Assembly: GCA_963727545.1 (NCBI GenBank)
Contig: CAVSGS010000007.1
Span: 186,001 to 250,000 of the forward strand
DNA: 64,000 nucleotides
From: Flexifilum sp963727545
GTDB lineage: Bacteria > Chloroflexota > Anaerolineae > Aggregatilineales > Phototrophicaceae
Direction: 5' to 3'
A program made the translations under genes and the position numbers. This document shows, one piece after another, positions 1 to 7,507 of the stretch. How positions within the stretch are numbered: position 1 is the first letter of the stretch; each line of letters opens with the position of its first letter. The notes under the pieces were generated by a model that made no database searches, had not been told where the DNA came from, and was given only the letters and a program-made list of their open reading frames with translations.

Positions 1-1487
1 ATGCCCAAGACTATCTCGACGTGATTTACCACACCGTCCCGGCGGTGATCCGCCAGAGCGGGATCGACCCGAAGCAGGTGGTCGGCATCGGCATCGACTT
101 CACGGCGAGTTCGCCCATGCCCGCCAAAGCCGACGGTACGCCGCTCAGCTTCCTGCCGGAACTGCACGACGAACCGCACGCTTACGTCAAACTCTGGAAG
201 CATCACGCGGCTCAAGGGCAGGCGGATAAGATCAACGCGGTGGCGCGGGCGCGCGGCGAAACGTGGCTTCAGCGTTACGGCGGCAAGTATTCGTCGGAGT
301 GGTTCTTTAGCAAGCTGCTGCAAATCCTCGAAGAAGCGCCGGAAATTTACGCCCAAATCGACACGTTCGTCGAGGCGGCGGACTGGATCGTCTGGCAGTT
401 GACCGGCAAGCTCTCGCGCAATACCTGTACGGCGGGCTACAAGATGCTGGTACAGGACGGCGATTATCCGTCGCCGGAATACTTCGCCGCGCTCAACCCG
501 GCATTCAAGGACGTGATCGGCACCAAAGTTGGACGCGAGTTCATTGCGCTGGGTGCGAACGCCGGTGGTTTGACCCCCGCGATGGCGGAGAAGATCGGCT
601 TGCCCGCCGGGATCGCCATCGCCGCTGCCAACGTCGACGCGCACGTCGCGGTGCCCGCTGTCCGTGCCGTTGAGCCGGGTATCATGGTCATGATCATGGG
701 CACGTCGACCTGCCACATGATCTGTGACGAGACGCGTCAAGAAGTCGAAGGGATGTGCGGCGTCGTCGATGGCGGCATTGTCCCCAACCTCTACGGCTAC
801 GAAGCGGGGCAGTCGGGTGTTGGCGACATCTTCGCGTGGTTCGTCGATCACGCGGTTCCGTCGGAATACTTCGAAGCGGCGAAAGCTGCCGGAGTCGGGA
901 TTCACACCTATCTCGAACGCGAAGCCGCCAAGCAGAAAGTCGGCGAGCATGGCTTGCTGGCGCTCGACTGGTGGAACGGCAACCGCTCGACGTTGGTTGA
1001 CGTCGAACTCAGCGGCTTGCTGATCGGCATGACGCTGGCGACGCGCGCGCCGGACATCTATCGCGCGCTGATCGAGGCGACGGCTTACGGCACCCGCGAG
1101 ATCATCGAAGCCTTCGAGTTGTCGGGCGTGCCCGTCAAGACGCTGATTGCGGCGGGTGGCTTGCCGGAGAAAAACGCGCTGCTGCGCCAAATCTACGCCG
1201 ACGTGACCGGTCGTCCGCTCAAGCTGGCGGGATCGCCCCAGACGCCGGCGCTCGGTTCCGCGATTCACGCGGCAGTCGCGGCGGGTATCTTCCCGGACAT
1301 CAAAGCGGCTTCCGAAAAACTGGGTAAGCTCAAGGATATGATCGTCGAGCCGATCCCGGAAAATCAAGCCGTCTATGATCAGCTTTTTGCTGATTACAAG
1401 CAGCTCTACAATACGTTCGGGCGCGGTGCCAACGACGTGATGAAACGGCTGAAACAAATCCGCAATACCGCTCTAGGAGAAGCCTAA
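1..1487 (+). CDS. araB: Ribulokinase (5'-truncated by window edge)
   Basis: FGGY-family sugar kinase that phosphorylates L-ribulose to L-ribulose 5-phosphate in the cytoplasm, the second step of L-arabinose catabolism. The open frame runs into the window start (it reads AQDYLDVIYHTVPAVI from base 3), so the true start and the N-terminal phosphate-binding motif lie upstream; about 494 of the usual ~550 residues are visible. Recognisable segments are GIGIDFTASSPMP, the ribulokinase stretch with NVDAHVAVPAV, MIMGTSTCHM, and the C-terminal AAGGLPEKN adenine-binding region. It is followed after 2 bases by araD, which has its own AGGAGA ribosome site at 1475-1480, so the two form an operon. Identification is firm from family motifs and context. 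Confidence 0.95.
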   Translation, partial: AQDYLDVIYHTVPAVIRQSGIDPKQVVGIGIDFTASSPMPAKADGTPLSFLPELHDEPHAYVKLWKHHAAQGQADKINAVARARGETWLQRYGGKYSSEWFFSKLLQILEEAPEIYAQIDTFVEAADWIVWQLTGKLSRNTCTAGYKMLVQDGDYPSPEYFAALNPAFKDVIGTKVGREFIALGANAGGLTPAMAEKIGLPAGIAIAAANVDAHVAVPAVRAVEPGIMVMIMGTSTCHMICDETRQEVEGMCGVVDGGIVPNLYGYEAGQSGVGDIFAWFVDHAVPSEYFEAAKAAGVGIHTYLEREAAKQKVGEHGLLALDWWNGNRSTLVDVELSGLLIGMTLATRAPDIYRALIEATAYGTREIIEAFELSGVPVKTLIAAGGLPEKNALLRQIYADVTGRPLKLAGSPQTPALGSAIHAAVAAGIFPDIKAASEKLGKLKDMIVEPIPENQAVYDQLFADYKQLYNTFGRGANDVMKRLKQIRNTALGEA

Positions 1488-1489
1488 CT

Positions 1490-2140
1490 ATGCTGTTGGA
1501 AGCTCTGCGCGCGGAGGTCTGCGCGCTGCACGCCTATCTACCCGATAACCATCTGGTCGCGTGGACGAGCGGCAACGTCAGCGCCCGCGACCCGGAAACC
1601 AATCTGGTCGTCATCAAGCCGAGCGGCGTTAAGTTCCCTGACCTGACACCGGAAAACATGGTCGTCACCGACATCGACGGCAAAATCGTCGAGGGCGACT
1701 ATAAAGCTTCGTCCGATACGGCGTCGCACTGCTACATCTACCGGCATATGCCGCAGGTCAACGGGGTAGTGCATACCCACTCGCGCTATGCGACTGCCTT
1801 CGCCGTCGTCGGCAGGTCGATTCCCTGCGTCACCACCGCGATGAGCGATGAATTCGGCGGCGAAATTCCGCTGGGTGGCTTCGCGCTGATCGGCGGCGAG
1901 GAGATCGGTCAGGTGGTGGTCGAAACGCTCAAGGATTCACATAGCCCGTCGTGCTTGCTGCAAAGTCACGGGGTGTTTGCGACCGGGACCAGCGCGGAAA
2001 AGGCGGTTCAAGCGGCGGTGATGACTGAGGATAACGCGGCGATTGTCTGGACGGCGCTGCAAATCGGCACGCCGCTGACGATCGCGGATGAGGACATCGC
2101 CAAGCTGCATCACCGTTATACGCACGTCTACGGACAATAA
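1490..2140 (+). CDS. araD: L-ribulose-5-phosphate 4-epimerase
   Basis: Class II aldolase/epimerase that converts L-ribulose 5-phosphate to D-xylulose 5-phosphate, feeding the pentose phosphate pathway. The 216-residue protein has the family motifs in order: GNVSARDPE and KPSGV (phosphate binding), the VVHTHSRYATAFA zinc-ligand pair of histidines, and LLQSHGVFATG with the third histidine. The ATG at 1490 has AGGAGA 9 bases upstream and follows the araB stop directly, so the two genes are probably cotranscribed. The protein is slightly shorter than the E. coli enzyme (231 residues) but within the family range. Fuculose-phosphate aldolase is the main alternative; the araB neighbour decides for AraD. 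Confidence 0.93.
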   Translation: MLLEALRAEVCALHAYLPDNHLVAWTSGNVSARDPETNLVVIKPSGVKFPDLTPENMVVTDIDGKIVEGDYKASSDTASHCYIYRHMPQVNGVVHTHSRYATAFAVVGRSIPCVTTAMSDEFGGEIPLGGFALIGGEEIGQVVVETLKDSHSPSCLLQSHGVFATGTSAEKAVQAAVMTEDNAAIVWTALQIGTPLTIADEDIAKLHHRYTHVYGQ

Positions 2141-2153
2141 ACGAGTGCGCATT

Positions 2154-2171
2154 AGCGCCGTTGTCGGCGCT
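2154..2171. terminator. Stem-loop between convergent araD and lacI-type gene
   Basis: A perfect 7-bp stem AGCGCCG / CGGCGCT with loop TTGT lies between the araD stop (2140) and the convergent regulator stop (2173). It lacks a strong T-run; its position suggests a bidirectional terminator. Confidence 0.55.
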
Positions 2172-2172
2172 G

Positions 2173-3210
2173 CTAAGCCGAGTCGCGCTTGGTCAACTTG
2201 TAGGTGCTTTGCCAGACCCGACGCCCGTTGATGTTGGGGTTTTCAAGGCGTTCGAACAGCGCGCGGGCTAGTTTCTCGCCGATGTCTCGCGGATTTTGGG
2301 CGATGGTTGTCAGCGATGGGCGGACAATCGTCGCCTCCGGGATGTCGTCAAAGCCGATCACGGCAACGTCGTTCGGGACGTTATAGCCGGCTTCTTGCAA
2401 AGCAAGAATCACGCCGATTGCGGTCAAGTCGTTGATTACGACCAGCGCTGAGGGAACGTCGCCGCGCGCCGCCAGCGTGCGCGCTGCCTGTTTGCCGCTT
2501 TCGAGGCTGAAATCGCCGTTGATGAGGTAGCGCGGGTCGACCGTCAAGCCGCTGTCTTCCATCGCGCGGCAGAACCCGTGCAGACGGCGCGGTCCGGGCG
2601 GCAGCGATTCGGGGACGCCGATGTAGCCAAGCGTCCGATGCCCTTTCTCGTCGATCAGCCAGCGCGTCGCCTCGTAGGTAGCGCGCTCGTCGTCGACGTA
2701 GATCACGTCGATGTTGGGATGGTCGATTTGAATGCCGAGCACGACGATCGGGATGTGGGTTTGCGTTGCGAAGTGATCCAGCTCGGCGGTCGTCAGGTGG
2801 ATCGGCACCATAATCACGCCATCGACGCCGTGTCCCAGCACGATCTCGCAAAAATGCTTCTCGTGCTCGTAGATGTGGTCGCTGTTCGAGATCACGACTT
2901 CATAATCGTGCTGGCGCGCGATGTCCTGAACAGCGCGTGCCATCGTGTGATAAAAGCCGTTCGACAGATCGGCGATCAACATGCCGATGGTTTGGGTCCG
3001 ACTGGTGCGCAGGCTGCGCGCCACCACATTCGGGCGATAACCCAATTCCTCAACGGCAGCCAAGACGCGCTGGCTGGTCTCCTCGCTGATCTGCGCCGTC
3101 GTTTCGGTCCGGTTGATCACGCGGGAGACGGTTGGCTGAGATACGCCTGCCAGTCTGGCGACGTCGTACATGGTTGGTTGCTTACGCTTCGGGGAGCGCT
3201 TATTTGGCAT
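2173..3210 (-). CDS. LacI-family transcriptional regulator (arabinose regulon candidate)
   Basis: A 345-residue LacI/GalR-type repressor. The N-terminus carries the helix-turn-helix YDVARLAGVSQPTVSRVIN at about residues 15-33 and the hinge-helix segment GYRPNVVARSLRTSRT. A periplasmic-binding-protein-like effector domain follows (IGMLIADLSNGFYHTMARA, GFDDIPEATIVRPSLTTI). It is convergent with araBD and divergent from the sugar importer at 3890. The palindrome TGCATTCGAATACA just downstream of the importer promoter, and its perfect relative before the endo-arabinanase, have the central CG typical of LacI operators, so this protein is the likely ligand; L-arabinose or an arabinan fragment would be the inducer. 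The regulator-site pairing is inference. A start 13 codons later is possible. Confidence 0.88.
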   Translation of the reverse strand: MPNKRSPKRKQPTMYDVARLAGVSQPTVSRVINRTETTAQISEETSQRVLAAVEELGYRPNVVARSLRTSRTQTIGMLIADLSNGFYHTMARAVQDIARQHDYEVVISNSDHIYEHEKHFCEIVLGHGVDGVIMVPIHLTTAELDHFATQTHIPIVVLGIQIDHPNIDVIYVDDERATYEATRWLIDEKGHRTLGYIGVPESLPPGPRRLHGFCRAMEDSGLTVDPRYLINGDFSLESGKQAARTLAARGDVPSALVVINDLTAIGVILALQEAGYNVPNDVAVIGFDDIPEATIVRPSLTTIAQNPRDIGEKLARALFERLENPNINGRRVWQSTYKLTKRDSA

Positions 3211-3382
3211 AGCTGAGCAGTAATCCCTTGCTGAGAGTTCGCCTTTTGCTGGTCAGTTGGGGCAGCATTCAATTTTCTCAGTGAATTATACACCTTGATA
3301 ACACACTGACTTGCTGATTGCTTATTATGACGCAGTTTTTGACTGGTTGTCGATAAATTGGTAAAGTGCACAAACCAAGCTC

Positions 3383-3411
3383 TTGACAGTCTGTAGAGAA
3401 CTTGCTAGCAT
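3383..3411 (+). promoter_or_regulatory. Sigma-70-like promoter of the arabinose importer operon
   Basis: A perfect -35 TTGACA (3383-3388), a 17-bp spacer and the -10 TAGCAT (3406-3411, 4 of 6 consensus). Predicted start near 3418, which gives a leader of about 470 nt before the binding-protein gene. Confidence 0.65.
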
Positions 3412-3423
3412 CATCCTTAAGTG

Positions 3424-3437
3424 TGCATTCGAATACA
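3424..3437. promoter_or_regulatory. LacI-type operator O1 (TGCATTCGAATACA)
   Basis: Near-perfect palindrome with central CG, sitting just after the predicted transcription start, a classic repression position. The perfect form GCATTCGAATGC recurs at 15639-15650 before the endo-arabinanase. Confidence 0.65.
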
Positions 3438-3889
3438 TTACAGACCGTTTAGTACTTAAACTGGTTTTGAATTTAGATATCGGCGCGTTGCAGAGCATTC
3501 GGGTACACGATTTTCAGCGCATCGCCAAAGTTGGAATTTGCGTAAGAGAGTTATGTCGGAAAAAGTAGTTATTGCTCTTGATTCGCGGCTTCAATCAGCC
3601 GGTTCGACATGCGTGTTCTATACCTACCGCGTGTTGTTCTCTTCTGCTCGACTTAACAATGCCTATTCCTCAATGCCGTATCTCCGGATCGGTGTTGCTT
3701 TGTTCGACTCTGCGTCAGCGAGTGACGGAAGGAGGTGAACCCTACGCGAAGCCAGCCGATCTTTGGTCACGCGGTGATGTCTGCCACGACTGTTTGAGCA
3801 GATGCCCGGAAAGATGAATGGCTTCAAGCGACAGGAAAATTGGTAGTTCGTCCACAGGTGAGATTTTCGTTGTTAAAAGGAGTATCCAA
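3438..3889 (+). other. Long untranslated leader, no gene recognised
   Basis: About 450 bases between the operator and the importer start. It is less GC-rich than the genes around it, and its short open frames (for example 3572-3817) show no family resemblance and no suitable start. A strong ribosome-site-like word, GGAAGGAGGTGA (3728-3737), is not followed by a well-spaced start codon; a GTG inside it (3735) would open only a 20-codon frame. The length and this orphan site leave room for a leader peptide or structured RNA element, but I recognise none. Confidence 0.35.
3495..3507. promoter_or_regulatory. Second, weaker operator-like site (GCATTCGGGTACA)
   Basis: Matches O1 at 11 of 13 positions, 70 bp downstream of it and in the same orientation. 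May be an auxiliary site for looping; weaker because the right half is degraded. Confidence 0.4.
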
Positions 3890-5257
3890 ATGTTGAAACG
3901 CTCGACTCTGTTTAGTATGCTGCTGGCAGCCGTAGCGATCGTGGCGATGTTCGCCCTCTCGCTCACCAGCACGATGGCTCAGGACGCCACCCCCGTCCCG
4001 ACCGAAACCCCGATTGTCGCCGACCTCGGTAGCGGCGGTCTCCACATTTCATTCTGGAACGGTCTGACCGGCTCCGACGGCGTCACCCTGAACGACATGC
4101 TGGCGCAGTTCACGCAGGAAAATCCGGACATCTCCCTCACCGTCGAGATGATCGCGTGGAACACGCTCTATCAGAAACTCCAGACCGCGTTCGTGGCGGG
4201 CACGTATCCCGACATGTTCCTGCTCCACGCTTCGGAAGTTCCGCAGTACTCCAGCTTCGGCGTCCTCAAGGACCTGAGCAGCTGGTACGTTTCCGGTGGC
4301 GGCTGGATGCCCGATGACGACATTTCGGCGACCACGATGGCGGGTCTGAAGTACGGCGACGACACCAATGCAATCTACGGCATTCCGTTGGACAACCATG
4401 GTCGTGGTCTGTGGATCAACACCGATATGTTTGACGCCGCCGGTCTGAGCACCGACCCCGCCGACGCCCCGACGACCTATGATGGTTGGGTTGAACTGTT
4501 CCAGAAGCTGACGCTCGACGCCAATGGCAACAACGCGCTGTCGCCCGACTTCGATCCTGAGAACGTCGTGCAGTGGGGTTATACGGTCGGCGAGTGGCCG
4601 AACGTGAACTTCATCGCCGGTCTGTATCAGAATGGCGGTCAATTCCTGAGCGATGATGGCAAGACCATCATGGTTAACTCTGACGCTGGCGTCACCGCGC
4701 TGCAGCAGGCTGTTGACCTCGTCTACAAGTATCACGTCTCCCCGCCGTCGGCTGGCTTTGACACGTGGCAGGGCTTCGGCGCTGGCGCAGTCGCCGTCCT
4801 CCCGACCGGTACGTGGTTCCGTAATCAGGCTGAACTGTTCACCGACATCAACAGCATGGCGTGGCCCAACTTCCAGTTTGGTCCCGAAAAGGCGACTTGG
4901 TTCGGCGCGCACACTTTCATGGTTCCGGCTGAACTGAGCGGTGAGAAGCTCGACGCGGTCGAGAAGATCATCCAGTGGGTCGCGGATCACGAAGTTCTGT
5001 GGGCTGCTTCCGGTCAGGTTCCCGCCCGCTTGTCGGCGCAGGCAGACCTCGATCCTGTGCACTATCCGTCGAACATTCTGCTCGGCAAGACCTTCGCGGA
5101 CTACGGCGTGACCGACCCGCGCACGACGATCACGCAGGAACTGCTGGTCGACCTCGACGCTGAACTGCAGAACGCGCTCAACGGCATCAAGGAGCCGAAG
5201 CAGGCTCTCGACGACGCCGCTGGTGTCATGCAGCAGGCGCTGGATCGCGCTGACTAG
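3890..5257 (+). CDS. Extracellular sugar-binding protein of arabinose/arabinooligosaccharide ABC importer
   Basis: Family 1 solute-binding protein (455 residues) that captures a sugar outside the membrane and delivers it to the permeases encoded next. The start chosen is ATG 3890, with AAAGGAGT at 3876-3883; an in-frame ATG at 3818 would put 24 untypical residues before the signal peptide. The N-terminus MLKRSTLFSMLLAAV is a Sec signal peptide, probably cut at STMA|QD, followed by a DATPVPTETP linker; there is no lipobox cysteine. Family segments include HISFWNGLTGSDG, AFVAGTYPDMFLLH and GIPLDNHGRGLWIN. Substrate is inferred from the flanking ara genes and arabinofuranosidases. A stem-loop after the gene may lower expression of the downstream permeases. 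Confidence 0.9.
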   Translation: MLKRSTLFSMLLAAVAIVAMFALSLTSTMAQDATPVPTETPIVADLGSGGLHISFWNGLTGSDGVTLNDMLAQFTQENPDISLTVEMIAWNTLYQKLQTAFVAGTYPDMFLLHASEVPQYSSFGVLKDLSSWYVSGGGWMPDDDISATTMAGLKYGDDTNAIYGIPLDNHGRGLWINTDMFDAAGLSTDPADAPTTYDGWVELFQKLTLDANGNNALSPDFDPENVVQWGYTVGEWPNVNFIAGLYQNGGQFLSDDGKTIMVNSDAGVTALQQAVDLVYKYHVSPPSAGFDTWQGFGAGAVAVLPTGTWFRNQAELFTDINSMAWPNFQFGPEKATWFGAHTFMVPAELSGEKLDAVEKIIQWVADHEVLWAASGQVPARLSAQADLDPVHYPSNILLGKTFADYGVTDPRTTITQELLVDLDAELQNALNGIKEPKQALDDAAGVMQQALDRAD

Positions 5258-5304
5258 TTCGGTTCGTTAGGCAGCGTTCTCGTTGCCGCTAACGAGTATT
5301 ACCG

Positions 5305-5341
5305 GTGTGGGGTAGGTCGCTGTCGCTGATCTGCCCCACAC
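5305..5341 (+). terminator. Stem-loop between binding protein and permease
   Basis: An 8-bp perfect stem GTGTGGGG (5305-5312) / CCCCACAC (5334-5341) with a 21-nt loop in the 233-bp gap after the binding-protein gene. Likely a partial terminator or 3'-end stabiliser that keeps the binding protein in excess over the permeases. Confidence 0.5.
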
Positions 5342-5490
5342 ATCTGCTTGTGGATTTTCGTGCCTAAACGTGAATCCCTGCTTACTACCTTTTTACAAGG
5401 AAAAACTACGACGTTATAGCTCTTGCTTTTTGTCACAGGGACGTAACCGCTCGATCTCTAAGGCATGTGGAGCAGAGGACGAGGTTAAGC

Positions 5491-6432
5491 ATGTCTGACG
5501 TTATGATGAACCAGAAGGTCACCAAGCCCAACCGGCTTAGTCCTATATTTTCACCCAGTCTGAAAACCAGAGAGGCGTTTGCCGCCTACTTGTTCCTTAC
5601 CCCTTTCTTGGTTTTCTTTCTGATTTTTGTCGTTCGGGCTGTGATTGCCTCGGTCGGTTACAGTTTCCTTGACTGGCGTCTCCTGCGACCGTCTACTCCT
5701 TACATTGGTCTCGAAAACTACACTGAGTTGTTCAACGACTCGATCTGGTGGCAATCGCTAAGCAACACGATCATCTTCACCGTGATGACGGTGGTCGGCA
5801 CGACGATTGTCTCGCTGGCGGCTGCTTTGGCAGTTACTCAGCGGATCAAAGGGCAGAATTTCTTCCGCGTCGTCCTTTATATTCCCCAACTGATGTCGGT
5901 CGGCGCGATTGGTTTGATCTGGGCTTGGCTGCTGAGCACGCAGTTCGGCGTCATCAACTATCTCTTGAGTTTCCTCGGAATTCACCCGATCAACTGGTTG
6001 GGCGACCCCAACCTTGTACTTCCAGCCCTCAGCTTGACCACTATCTGGTGGACGTTCGGCTTCCCGATGCTGATCTTCATCGCCGGTCTTCAAGGTATCC
6101 CTGAGCAGCTTTACGAAGCGGCTCATATCGATGGCGCGAACGGCTGGCAAGTTTTTCGCTTCATCACGATGCCTTTGCTGCGTCCGACGCTCCTGTTTAT
6201 CACGGTGACCGGCGTTATCGGCAATTTCCAAGTCTTCGGACAGCCCTACATCATCACCGGTGGCGGTGGACCGGGACGTTCGTCTTGGACGGTGATCATC
6301 TACTTGTATAACCAAGCATGGATTGCCTTCCGCATGGGCTACGGCTCGGCGGTTGCGGTTGCGATTGCGCTCATCATGGGCATTGTCACCGCAGTCCAGT
6401 TCCTATTTATTGGTCGCCGGATTGAGTACTAG
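5491..6432 (+). CDS. Sugar ABC transporter permease, MalF-type
   Basis: Inner-membrane subunit of the arabinose-region importer (313 residues). About six hydrophobic segments are visible, beginning with AAYLFLTPFLVFFLIF; the cytoplasmic EAA loop that docks the ATPase is EQLYEAAHIDGANGWQVF at about residues 210-227. The ATG at 5491 is preferred over the in-frame GTG at 5467 because GAGG lies 6 bases before it. No ATP-binding subunit is encoded nearby, so a shared MsmK/UgpC-type ATPase elsewhere must energise it, as is common for this transporter class. The stop is 15 bases before the partner permease. Confidence 0.92.
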   Translation: MSDVMMNQKVTKPNRLSPIFSPSLKTREAFAAYLFLTPFLVFFLIFVVRAVIASVGYSFLDWRLLRPSTPYIGLENYTELFNDSIWWQSLSNTIIFTVMTVVGTTIVSLAAALAVTQRIKGQNFFRVVLYIPQLMSVGAIGLIWAWLLSTQFGVINYLLSFLGIHPINWLGDPNLVLPALSLTTIWWTFGFPMLIFIAGLQGIPEQLYEAAHIDGANGWQVFRFITMPLLRPTLLFITVTGVIGNFQVFGQPYIITGGGGPGRSSWTVIIYLYNQAWIAFRMGYGSAVAVAIALIMGIVTAVQFLFIGRRIEY

Positions 6433-6447
6433 AGGGAGTTCGAGCAG

Positions 6448-7293
6448 ATGGCTTCGCTGAGACGACATTTGACGGAACATATCACAGCCTATTCGCTGCT
6501 GGCTGTGTTGACTATTTTTGTCTTATTTCCATTGATCATTGCAATTTCGCAATCGTTCATGACCAACCAAGAGGTCAACCGCTGGCCCCCGAAGATGTTC
6601 CCGACTGCGCCGACGCTGGAAGGCTACGATCGCGTGCTGACTCAGCAGGACTTGCGGCTCGACCTGTGGTTGCGCAATAGTTTGCTCGCCGCCAGTGGCT
6701 ACACCGCAATGGTCATGATCCTATGCGCGCCCGCTGCTTATGCTTTCGCGCGGCTGCGTTTCCCCGGCAACAAGGTCTTGTTTGGCTTCTTGCTGCTCAC
6801 GATCATGATTCCGGCACAGGTTACGCTGATACCAAACTATCTCTTGATGAGAGACTTGCATTGGATCGACACCTTCAACGCGCTGATATTTCCCGGCGCG
6901 GCGAACGTGTTCGGCGTCTTCCTGCTGCGCCAGTTCTTCATGGCGATTCCGGTCGAGTTGGAAGAAGCCGCTTTGCTCGACGGCGCAAGCTATTTTGGGC
7001 GTTTCTGGCACGTGATTTTGCCGCTCTCCACCAACGCGCTGACGGCGCTGGGTATCTTCGTCTTCCTCGGTCACTACAATGACCTGTTTTGGCCCATCAT
7101 CGTCACTAGCAGTTTGGAGACGCGCACGCTGCCCGTCGGCTTGTCGATTTTGAATCAGTCGTATGCCGGGCAGTATCGCCCGATGATCTTGGCGGGTGCG
7201 GTTCTGTCCACGCTCCCGATTTTCATCGTCTATGTCATTTTCCAACGCCAGATCATCAAGGGCGTCACGATGACGGGTATGGCAGGGCGCTAG
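6448..7293 (+). CDS. Sugar ABC transporter permease, MalG-type
   Basis: Second permease subunit of the importer (281 residues). It shows an N-terminal membrane segment (SLLAVLTIFVLFPLIIAIS), several further hydrophobic stretches (LFGFLLLTIMIPAQVTLIPNY), and the EAA loop VELEEAALLDGASYFGRF, in the order typical of MalG-like proteins. It is preceded by AGAGGGA and begins 15 bases after the MalF-type gene, so the two are cotranslated from one message. A strong hairpin at 7374-7397 follows, so the transport operon probably ends there, before the GH51 gene. Confidence 0.92.
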   Translation: MASLRRHLTEHITAYSLLAVLTIFVLFPLIIAISQSFMTNQEVNRWPPKMFPTAPTLEGYDRVLTQQDLRLDLWLRNSLLAASGYTAMVMILCAPAAYAFARLRFPGNKVLFGFLLLTIMIPAQVTLIPNYLLMRDLHWIDTFNALIFPGAANVFGVFLLRQFFMAIPVELEEAALLDGASYFGRFWHVILPLSTNALTALGIFVFLGHYNDLFWPIIVTSSLETRTLPVGLSILNQSYAGQYRPMILAGAVLSTLPIFIVYVIFQRQIIKGVTMTGMAGR

Positions 7294-7373
7294 ACGGCGC
7301 GAAGTCCGCATCCGTGAAGCCCATTCGCTAGCTTCGCAGCAGCTTCGACGGAATCAAAAGAGCATAGCAGAAG

Positions 7374-7397
7374 CAGGATCGGGTTTTCCCGATCCTG
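7374..7397 (+). terminator. Strong hairpin terminator after importer operon
   Basis: Perfect 10-bp stem CAGGATCGGG / CCCGATCCTG with a TTTT loop, 80 bases after the permease stop. The T-run after it is broken (TAGGTTTGATTT), so termination may be partial. Confidence 0.6.
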
Positions 7398-7507
7398 TAG
7401 GTTTGATTTCGCCGATCTCCAAGTCTATTTCGAAGTCGATGTCTGGCAGGATCACGAACTAGAGGTTTGAGCAGCAAATTCTTACCTAATTAAGGAGATA
7501 CATCCTG

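Noticed and set aside
3735..3797. 20-codon GTG-initiated leader peptide (MNPTRSQPIFGHAVMSATTV)
   Set aside because: The start codon overlaps its own ribosome site, so initiation is unlikely; kept only as a remark in the leader entry.
3572..3817. Open frame of 81 codons in the importer leader
   Set aside because: No recognisable family, atypical composition, and the strong GGAGGTGA site lies inside rather than before it; treated as leader sequence.
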